Positions 40,387-45,852 of a DNA stretch of 45,852 bases are shown here, piece by piece. This stretch comes from JAUXFS01 sp050329575 (GTDB lineage Bacteria; Pseudomonadota; Alphaproteobacteria; Rhodospirillales; Defluviicoccaceae), in contig JBHJOP010000019.1 in assembly GCA_050329575.1 (NCBI GenBank), positions 1 through 45,852 on the forward strand, given 5' to 3'. The position numbers and the translations under genes are program-made. Under the pieces are notes generated by a model. The model had not been told where the DNA came from and did not search any database. It saw only the letters and a program-made list of their open reading frames with translations. The stretch's first letter is position 1, and every line of letters starts with the position of its first letter.

Positions 40387-40797
40387 ATGAACACCGCCGC
40401 CGTCACCCGAGGCCTTCATCACCTGGGTCTCACCGTTGTCGACCTCGCCGCGACCAAGGCCTTCTTCGTTGACACGCTGGGTTTCCGTCAGGTCGGCGAG
40501 GTGCCCGACTATCCGGCGGTGTTCTTGAGCGACGGAACGACGCTGATCACGCTGTGGCGGGCCGCCGTACCGGCGACCGCCGTCCGCTTCGATCGCAAGG
40601 CGAACGTCGGCCTTCACCACTTCGCGATGCGCGTCGCGGACGCGTCGGCACTCGACACGCTGCACGCCAGGCTGGAAAGAACGGCCGGTGTCGAGGTCGA
40701 GTTTGCGCCGCAACCGCTCGGCGGCGGGCCGACCCGGCACATGATGTGCTCCATCCCCGGCGGCATCCGCATGGAGTTCATCGCGCTCGCCTCGTGA
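40387..40797 (+). CDS. VOC-superfamily (glyoxalase/dioxygenase fold) protein
   Basis: A 136-residue single-domain protein with the paired beta-alpha-beta modules of the vicinal oxygen chelate fold. The first has GLHHLGLTVVDLAATKAFF, the second GLHHFAMRVADASAL, and the end has GGIRMEFIAL with a likely metal-binding Glu. It may be a glyoxalase, a dioxygenase or a resistance protein; the sequence does not decide. CGAGGAGAG lies 7 bases before ATG 40387. It precedes the flavoprotein fusion by 22 bases and forms an operon with it, divergent from LysR. Confidence 0.85.
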   Translation: MNTAAVTRGLHHLGLTVVDLAATKAFFVDTLGFRQVGEVPDYPAVFLSDGTTLITLWRAAVPATAVRFDRKANVGLHHFAMRVADASALDTLHARLERTAGVEVEFAPQPLGGGPTRHMMCSIPGGIRMEFIALAS

Positions 40798-40819
40798 GGC
40801 GATCGGCGGCGGAGAACGG

Positions 40820-42916
40820 ATGAAACCGATGACCACCGACGGTTGGACGCGCGGCTCCTCCCCGTTTCACCGCGGCGAGCAGGCCGTGCAGGCGCGACTC
40901 GGGGTGCGCGACAAGCTCGAGAGTTTCGGTCGTCGCGTCATCCGCGACTACATGCCGGAGCAGCACCGTGACTTCTTCGCAACGCTGCCGTTCCTCATCG
41001 TCGGGACCGTCGACGCCGAAGATCGGCCATGGGCCTCGATCCTCGTCGGGCCCGCCGGTTTCGTCACCAGTCCCGACCCCCGCAGGCTGCGGATTGCCGC
41101 CCGACCCGCCGCCGGCGATCCGCTGCGCGCGACCCTGAAGCCGGGGGCCGACATCGGCGTCCTCGGGATCCAGTTGGACACGCGCCGGCGCAATCGGCTG
41201 ACCGGCAGGGTTTGCGCGCTGGACGGCGAGGGCTTCGAAATCGCCGTTCGGCAGTCGTTCGGCAACTGTCCACAATACATCCAGACCCGCGTCACCACCA
41301 ACGCCGGCGATCACGACACCGGGCCGACGCCGGTGCCGCGGCGAAGCGACCGGCTCGATGCCGCCGCAAGACGATTGATCGCCCGCGCCGATACCCTGTT
41401 CATCGCCACCGCCTATGGCGACGGCAGCGATGATCCCGCCCACGGTGCCGACGTTTCGCACCGCGGCGGCAAGCCCGGTTTCGTGCGCATCGACGACGAT
41501 CGCACCCTGGTGTTGCCCGACTACGCCGGCAATCATCATTTCAACACCATCGGCAACATCGTCCTCAAGCCGAAGGCGGGATTGCTGTTCGTGGATTTCG
41601 ATCGAGGCGACGTCCTCTCGGTGACGGCGGCTGCCGAGGTCGTCTGGACCGGAGCGGAGGTGCGGGCCTTCGTCGGCGCCGAGCGGCTGCTTCGCTTCCG
41701 CATCGAGGAGGTGGTCTGGGCCGAGGGCGGCCTGCCGCTGCGCTTCGCCTTCGGGGACTACTCGCCCTCCCTCGACGGGACCGGCAGTTGGAGCGAAGCC
41801 CTCGAGACGATCGCCGCCGAGCGCGAACGGGATCGCTACGCCATCCTCGAGGTGTTCAAGGTCGAACGGGAGAGCGACACGATCTCGTCCCTCTACCTGC
41901 GCCGCGCCGACGGCGGGACGCTCGCGGGCTACCAGGCGGGCCAGTTCCTGCCGATCCGCCTGCCGATCCCGGGGTTCCCCGAGCCGCAGCGCCGCACCTA
42001 CACGGTGTCCGACGCCCCCAGCCGGGAGCACTACCGGCTCTCCGTCAAGCGCGAACGCGGCGGCCTCGTCTCCACCTTCCTTCACGACGCAGCGCGGCCC
42101 GGCTTTCGCCTCGAAGCGATGGCGCCGCGCGGCAGGTTCGTGCTCGATGCGGCGGGCGAACGTCCCATCGTCCTGATCTCCGGCGGCGTCGGGATCACGC
42201 CGATGATCGCCATGACCAACCACCTGATCGAAGAGGGCCGGCGGACCGGCCGCTTCCGGCGCCCCCTCTTCGTTCACGGCACAAGGAACGGCCGGACGCT
42301 CGCCTTCGGCCGCCACCTCCGGGCGCTGGCGCGGCTCCACGATTCGCTCACCCTGCACATCCGCTTCAGCCGTCCGGAGGTCGACGACCGGCTCGGCGAC
42401 AATCACGACAGCGTCGGGCGTGTCGACATCGCGCTGCTCGCGGACGTGATGCCGTTCGACGACGAAGACGTCTACCTCTGCGGGCCGGCGGGGTTCGTGC
42501 AGTCCCTGTCCCTCGGTCTGATTGCCCGGGGCCTTCCTTCCGGGCGTATCCACACCGAGTCGTTCGGGTCGGCGGCGGCGCTCACCCGCCACCGCCCGGC
42601 GCCGCCGACGGACGCGGTCGCCGCGGCTCCGGTCGGCGTCCGCTTTGCCGCCTCGAACGTGGAGCGAGCGTGGTCGCCGGGGAACGGAACCCTGCTCGAA
42701 CTCGCGGAGGCGGCGGGCCTCTCCCCCGACTCCGGGTGCCGGTCCGGCGTCTGTGGCCGGTGTGCAACCCGAATCACCTGTGGTTCCGTGGACTATCTCG
42801 AACAGCCGGCGGGTCCGCACGGCGACAGCGAGGTGCTGATCTGCTGCGCAACGCCGCGGGCGAACCCGGGCGTCGCGTCCTGCGGGACCGGCCTCGGAGT
42901 GGTCCTCGATCTTTGA
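40820..42916 (+). CDS. PNPOx-like / ferredoxin reductase / [2Fe-2S] fusion protein
   Basis: A 698-residue three-part protein. Residues about 45-310 resemble PNPOx-like flavin-binding proteins, with a duplicated look (PFLIVGTVDAEDRPWASILVG, and DTLFIATAYGD with RGGKPGFVRIDDDRTLVLPDYAGN). Residues about 335-600 are an FNR-type reductase with the FAD site RRTYTVSDA and the NAD(P) site SGGVGITPM. The C-terminal plant-type ferredoxin has ligands C640, C645, C648 and C675 (CX4CX2CX26C). An electron path from NAD(P)H through FAD and the Fe-S centre is clear; the final substrate is not. It should be cytosolic. The VOC protein upstream may be a partner. Confidence 0.85.
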   Translation: MKPMTTDGWTRGSSPFHRGEQAVQARLGVRDKLESFGRRVIRDYMPEQHRDFFATLPFLIVGTVDAEDRPWASILVGPAGFVTSPDPRRLRIAARPAAGDPLRATLKPGADIGVLGIQLDTRRRNRLTGRVCALDGEGFEIAVRQSFGNCPQYIQTRVTTNAGDHDTGPTPVPRRSDRLDAAARRLIARADTLFIATAYGDGSDDPAHGADVSHRGGKPGFVRIDDDRTLVLPDYAGNHHFNTIGNIVLKPKAGLLFVDFDRGDVLSVTAAAEVVWTGAEVRAFVGAERLLRFRIEEVVWAEGGLPLRFAFGDYSPSLDGTGSWSEALETIAAERERDRYAILEVFKVERESDTISSLYLRRADGGTLAGYQAGQFLPIRLPIPGFPEPQRRTYTVSDAPSREHYRLSVKRERGGLVSTFLHDAARPGFRLEAMAPRGRFVLDAAGERPIVLISGGVGITPMIAMTNHLIEEGRRTGRFRRPLFVHGTRNGRTLAFGRHLRALARLHDSLTLHIRFSRPEVDDRLGDNHDSVGRVDIALLADVMPFDDEDVYLCGPAGFVQSLSLGLIARGLPSGRIHTESFGSAAALTRHRPAPPTDAVAAAPVGVRFAASNVERAWSPGNGTLLELAEAAGLSPDSGCRSGVCGRCATRITCGSVDYLEQPAGPHGDSEVLICCATPRANPGVASCGTGLGVVLDL

Positions 42917-43017
42917 TCCGCGTTTCCCGAGGACACGGCGGCGAGGGCATCGCCACCGGCCGATGTCGGCGAGCGGGCGGCCGGACGGGGTCGCCTCGGG
43001 CGGGACGCCGCACCCTG

Positions 43018-43047
43018 CCGCCGCGCAGCTTGCGCGATTCGCGGCGG
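43018..43047 (+). terminator. GC hairpin downstream of the fusion reductase
   Basis: CCGCCGCG (43018-43025) and CGCGGCGG (43040-43047) form an 8-bp stem with a 14-base loop, about 100 bases after the reductase stop. No T run follows, so it may be a weak or factor-assisted terminator, or chance in GC-rich DNA. Confidence 0.3.
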
Positions 43048-43092
43048 CGGATCGCCGGGGTGCCGTCTAACGCCCTGACAAAAATAAGAATT

Positions 43093-43169
43093 TGGCGCGC
43101 CCGAGAGGACTCGAACCCCTAACCTTCTGATCCGTAGTCAGATGCTCTGTCCAATTGAGCTACGGGCGC
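43093..43169 (-). tRNA. tRNA-Arg(ACG)
   Basis: A complete 77-base cloverleaf read on the minus strand. The acceptor stem GCGCCCG/CGGGCGC, D stem GCTC/GAGC, anticodon stem TCTGA/TCAGA with loop CTACGGA, and T arm AGGGG-TTCGAGT-CCTCT all fit. The anticodon is ACG (43135-43133), normally edited to ICG by TadA to read CGU, CGC and CGA. The 3' CCA (43095-43093) is encoded. A T-rich stretch follows the gene and could end transcription. Confidence 0.96.
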
Positions 43170-43208
43170 ATGACCCGGCGGCACGGTCGTCGCCGCGCGG
43201 GAAGACCG

Positions 43209-43237
43209 AACCTAACGCAGCGCGGCGGTCCTGGCAA
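43209..43237 (-). promoter_or_regulatory. Promoter of tRNA-Arg
   Basis: On the minus strand TTGCCA (43237-43232) and TAGGTT (43214-43209) are separated by 17 bases, about 40 bases upstream of the mature tRNA 5' end. This fits a tRNA precursor with a short leader for RNase P. Confidence 0.55.
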
Positions 43238-43275
43238 CACCGCCGCCGTCATCGCTGCCGCCGGCAAATCGATTA

Positions 43276-43305
43276 TTGTTCCGTTAACCGCATTTCGTCT
43301 AGTAT
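43276..43305 (+). promoter_or_regulatory. Candidate promoter of the coiled-coil lipoprotein gene
   Basis: TTGTTC (43276-43281) and TAGTAT (43300-43305) are 18 bases apart in an AT-rich patch between the divergent tRNA and the lipoprotein gene. The leader would be about 90 bases. Confidence 0.45.
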
Positions 43306-43399
43306 TTTCGACGATCTAGGCGAATCAGCGATTTACAGATCCCGACATCGTTGTCATCGTGCCGCATCGGTTCCCCGCATTCGAAGGCAGATCTGCGCA

Positions 43400-44593
43400 A
43401 TGGATTTCCTGAGATACCCGGCCGTCACTCTGGCTACCGCGTTGCTCGTTTCGGGGTGCGCGATCGAAGACGCGTTGTGGCCGTCGCCGGCCGAGGAGGA
43501 GGCGGCCGCGCCTGCCTACAGCGGACCGGCGGGCGATCCGGCGAGACAACCGACGGCGACGCTGGCGCCGCCGCCGACCGGCCCGGCGGTGGCCGCCGCC
43601 ACCGGCGTCGCGCCGCCGCTGCTCGGAACCTCCAGCTTCGTGCCGCCCGGCGTCACCACCGGTTCGCCGACCGGCACTTTCGTCGGGCGCAAGGTGGTCG
43701 AGCTGCGCGAGGAGCTGCAGCGGCTGCAGAACTCGGTGATGGTCCACAACGAGCAGCTGCAGGAACTGCGGGCGCGGGTGATCGAGGATTCGCAGCGCTA
43801 TCACGGCACCATCGCCGCCATCAACAGCCGGCTGCAGGTCGGCACCACCCCCGGGAACCCGATCCTGATCCAGCAGTTCAACGCCGCCCGCGCCGACCTG
43901 GAGCGGTTGGCCGCCGAGATCGGCGAAATGAACAAGCTGTCGACCGCGGTCGCCGGCGATTCGACGATGGCCTCGTTCCTCGCCGAGTCCACCCGCGCCA
44001 CCTTCCGGGTGTCGGGGGCGATCGACGAGGACCACCGCCAGTTGGCGATTCTCCAGGACGAGGTCGACCAGACCAACGTGCTCGTCGACCGTCTCCTCAG
44101 CGAGCTCAGCGACGACATCCGTCGCCAGACCGAGTACGTCGCCGCCGAGCGCGGCAACCTCAACCTGCTGGCATCCGGCATCCGCTCGGGCGAGGTCTAC
44201 GGCGCCAGCCTGATGAATCAGGCGATCTTCTCCGCCGCCGGCGGTGGCGGCGCGCTGCCGACGGCGGTGACCCCGTCGGCCGACATCCGCAGCCGGCGGC
44301 CCCTGGTGGTGATCCGCTTCGACCGACCGAACGTGGCCTATCAGCAGGCGGTTTACAACGCCGTCAGCGAAGTGCTCGACCGGCGGCCCGGCGCCACCTT
44401 CGATCTGGTGGCGGTAGCGCCGGCCCGCGGCGGCGCGGCGCGGGTGTCGGTGGAGACCAACAAGGCGCGGCGCAACGCCGAGAGCGTGATGCGCTCGCTC
44501 GTCGACATGGGCCTGCCGCCGAGCCGGATGGCGATGTCGGCGACCACCAGCGACTACGCCACCAGCAACGAGGTGCACCTGTACGTGCGCTGA
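43400..44593 (+). CDS. Lipoprotein with coiled coil and OmpA-like C-terminus
   Basis: A 397-residue envelope protein. A lipoprotein signal (lipobox LVSGC, Cys near residue 20) is followed by a Pro/Ala-rich linker (about 30-90). A long heptad-type helical region (about 95-275) includes VVELREELQRLQNSVMVHNEQLQELR-like heptads. The C-terminal domain (about 300-397) resembles an OmpA/MotB peptidoglycan-binding fold: VVIRFDRPNVAYQQAVYNAV, NKARRNAESVMRSLVDMGLPPSRM, EVHLYVR. It could tether the outer membrane to the wall. The exact family is unknown to me. ATG 43400 gives a proper signal peptide. The xanthine phosphoribosyltransferase gene follows after 81 bases. Confidence 0.75.
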   Translation: MDFLRYPAVTLATALLVSGCAIEDALWPSPAEEEAAAPAYSGPAGDPARQPTATLAPPPTGPAVAAATGVAPPLLGTSSFVPPGVTTGSPTGTFVGRKVVELREELQRLQNSVMVHNEQLQELRARVIEDSQRYHGTIAAINSRLQVGTTPGNPILIQQFNAARADLERLAAEIGEMNKLSTAVAGDSTMASFLAESTRATFRVSGAIDEDHRQLAILQDEVDQTNVLVDRLLSELSDDIRRQTEYVAAERGNLNLLASGIRSGEVYGASLMNQAIFSAAGGGGALPTAVTPSADIRSRRPLVVIRFDRPNVAYQQAVYNAVSEVLDRRPGATFDLVAVAPARGGAARVSVETNKARRNAESVMRSLVDMGLPPSRMAMSATTSDYATSNEVHLYVR

Positions 44594-44674
44594 CCGGTGG
44601 TGCCGACCGACGCCGACCGGGAAGGGCGGCCGGCCGGCGGGACGGACCGGTCGAAGGGGGAGGAGCAGCGGGCG

Positions 44675-45142
44675 ATGAGGGAGCTGCCGACGGCGGCGAA
44701 GATTCACGCCACCACGTGGCACGAGATGCACCGCGAGGCGATCGACCTCGCCGGCCGGCTGGCCGCGCTGGGCCCTTGGCGGGGGCTGATCGCGATCACC
44801 CGCGGCGGGCTGGTGCCGGCCTCGATCATCGCCCGGGTGCTGGACGTCAAGCTGATCGAGACGATCTGCATCTCCAGCTACGACGGTCGCGAGAAGGGCC
44901 CGGTCGAGGTGCTGAAGGGGGCACCGGCGGCGGCCGGCGACGGCGCCGGGTGGCTGCTCGTCGACGATGTCGCCGATTCGGGGGCCACCGCCGGCGAGGC
45001 AAAGCGCCTGCTGCCGGCCGCCCACTACGCCGCCCTCTACGTCAAGCCGGTGGGCAGGCCGTTCGTCGACACTTGGCTCCGCGAGGTCGGCCAGGACGTC
45101 TGGATCGATTTCCCCTGGGACCGCGACCCCCACGAACCCTGA
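44675..45142 (+). CDS. gpt: Xanthine(-guanine) phosphoribosyltransferase
   Basis: A 155-residue type I phosphoribosyltransferase, close to the 152 residues of E. coli Gpt. The PRPP loop is LLVDDVADSGATA, and ITRGGLVPASIIAR and ISSYDGREKG are family segments. It salvages xanthine and guanine to nucleotides. ATG 44675 (MRELPTAAKI) is preferred, with AGGGGGAGGAG upstream; an in-frame GTG at 44597 would add 26 uncharacteristic residues. Confidence 0.9.
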   Translation: MRELPTAAKIHATTWHEMHREAIDLAGRLAALGPWRGLIAITRGGLVPASIIARVLDVKLIETICISSYDGREKGPVEVLKGAPAAAGDGAGWLLVDDVADSGATAGEAKRLLPAAHYAALYVKPVGRPFVDTWLREVGQDVWIDFPWDRDPHEP

Positions 45143-45175
45143 GCGCGGCGGACGCCTCCTCTTCCCCGTGCCGGA

Positions 45176-45852
45176 TCAGCCGCCGGCGCGCGCCCGGCGG
45201 CGGCGGCGGGCGAGCAGCCCGAGCCCGGCGAGGGCGGTCGCGAACAGCGGCAACGCCGCCGGCACCGGCACCACCGCGGTATCGTATTCGACGATGTAGC
45301 CCTGCCGGTTGAGATGGGTGAGGCCGGAGCCTTCGGCGAACGAGTAGCCGGCCTCGCGCGCATCGTTCCAGGCGCCTTGGCTCGGGTATGCCCCGTCCGG
45401 CCGCCAGACGATCTGCACATAGTCCTCGCCGTCGGCACCGCCGAACTGATCGCTGGTGTTGTTGTCGGGCTGACTGCTCGCCGTCGCGAAGAAGTGGTAG
45501 GCGTAGGGATCGCCGTTCGACCACACCCACCCTTCCGTCGCGGTGCCGCGTTCGCTGGCCGCGTCGTTGAGGCCGATCCAGTAGGAGCCGTAGGGCGCCG
45601 GTGGGGTGACGTTGAAGAAGGTGGAGATCAGGAACGTCTGTTCGGCGCCACCCAGGATGCTGACCAGGTCGCCCCCGCGCGCAACCGCATCGGTGCGGGC
45701 GGCGTTCCATCCTTTGCCGGTGTCGAGGACCAGCTCGTACCAGTGGTCGTTGCCGCCGGCGGCGATCGTCCACTGCACCGGCATCGCCGCCGCCGGAAGC
45801 ACCGCCAGCAACGCGCCCGCCACCGCCGCCGCCGCGACGCCGTGCCCGATCG
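45176..45852 (-). CDS. C-type lectin-domain protein with PEP-CTERM-like anchor, 5' end cut
   Basis: About 225 residues are visible; the hydrophobic signal peptide (VAAAAVAGALLAVLPAAA) continues to the right edge, so the true start lies outside the window. An internal GTG at 45823 would cut the signal peptide and is not favoured. The mature part is a C-type lectin-like domain (HWYELVLDTGKGWNAAR, SYWIGLNDAASE, WVWSNGDPYAYHFF, EDYVQI, WND). The C-terminus reads VPVPAALPLF, a hydrophobic helix and RRRRRAR, a VPxPA/PEP-CTERM-type sorting signal. Such proteins are exported, trimmed by an exosortase and placed at the surface or in extracellular matrix. No exosortase gene is in the window. Confidence 0.8.
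   Translation of the reverse strand, partial: IGHGVAAAAVAGALLAVLPAAAMPVQWTIAAGGNDHWYELVLDTGKGWNAARTDAVARGGDLVSILGGAEQTFLISTFFNVTPPAPYGSYWIGLNDAASERGTATEGWVWSNGDPYAYHFFATASSQPDNNTSDQFGGADGEDYVQIVWRPDGAYPSQGAWNDAREAGYSFAEGSGLTHLNRQGYIVEYDTAVVPVPAALPLFATALAGLGLLARRRRRARAGG

Noticed and set aside
40778..42820. 680-codon minus-strand frame opposite the fusion reductase
   Set aside because: The plus strand encodes intact FAD, NAD and Fe-S motifs; the antisense product has no recognisable domain.
43093..43169. tRNA gene as an integration site for a mobile element
   Set aside because: No integrase, no repeat of the tRNA 3' end nearby, and flanking genes look like ordinary chromosomal DNA.
1..45852. 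CRISPR arrays, insertion sequences or restriction/toxin-antitoxin systems
   Set aside because: No regularly spaced repeats, transposase, terminal inverted repeats or recognisable defence gene was found on reading both strands.

Overview
This window is chromosomal DNA with very high GC and strong third-position GC. The organism is most likely an alphaproteobacterium, perhaps Rhodospirillales-like. That placement is inferred from gene order and content: rpmH-rnpA-yidD-yidC-engB-argB in one run, a dapD/dapE block, TRAP transport, and GTG starts on several housekeeping genes. I see no insertion sequence, prophage, CRISPR array or plasmid function. It reads as core genome with scattered accessory units.

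Layout. (1) 1-1368, minus strand: cobalamin genes cobK (cut by the left edge) and cbiD. (2) 1508-8349, plus strand: a TauE/SafE-type membrane protein, Sco1/SenC, cobB, a YcgN-like protein, a dihydrodipicolinate-synthase-family aldolase, a YgjP-type metalloprotease and a Bcr/CflA transporter. (3) 7741-11102, minus: a HAD nucleotidase, dapD, dapE and a small membrane protein, i.e. the succinylase branch of lysine/diaminopimelate synthesis. (4) 11279-12991, plus: a PAS/degenerate-GGDEF/EAL protein. (5) 13010-17320, minus: rpmH, rnpA, yidD, yidC, engB, argB behind a near-consensus promoter. (6) 17544-21983, plus: a TVP38 membrane protein coupled to a dihydrolipoamide-dehydrogenase-like flavoprotein, a histidine kinase and a frameshifted trans-aconitate methyltransferase. 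(7) 21980-26296, minus: fabD, a Kef-type antiporter and RlmI. (8) 26490-31303: glucokinase, rhomboid protease, M23 peptidase, an MlaC-like lipoprotein and a tandem-HTH regulator. (9) 31676-35614, plus: a TRAP transporter (P-Q-M) plus an SBF-like carrier, with a CRP-type palindrome upstream. (10) 35631-39169, minus: a two-gene unit of a large PhoU/DUF47-like protein and a pyruvate phosphate dikinase-like protein without the PEP/pyruvate barrel. (11) 39321-42916: LysR regulator divergent from a glyoxalase-fold protein and a PNPOx-like/ferredoxin-reductase/[2Fe-2S] fusion. (12) 43093-45852: tRNA-Arg(ACG), a coiled-coil lipoprotein with an OmpA-like tail, xanthine phosphoribosyltransferase and a C-type lectin protein with a PEP-CTERM-like anchor, cut by the right edge.

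The best candidate for an undescribed system is the unit at 35631-39169. An ATP-grasp plus phosphohistidine protein that keeps the PPDK phosphotransfer residues but has no PEP domain is translationally coupled to a protein of unknown N-terminal function with a PhoU/DUF47-like helical C-terminus. This suggests a phosphorelay or phosphate/energy regulator rather than PEP synthesis. Other points of interest are the PNPOx-FNR-ferredoxin fusion locus, the decayed tam gene, a MFS gene that runs antisense through its neighbour, a LysR gene whose family-standard start codon is ATC, and dyad symmetries upstream of the XRE regulator and the TRAP operon.
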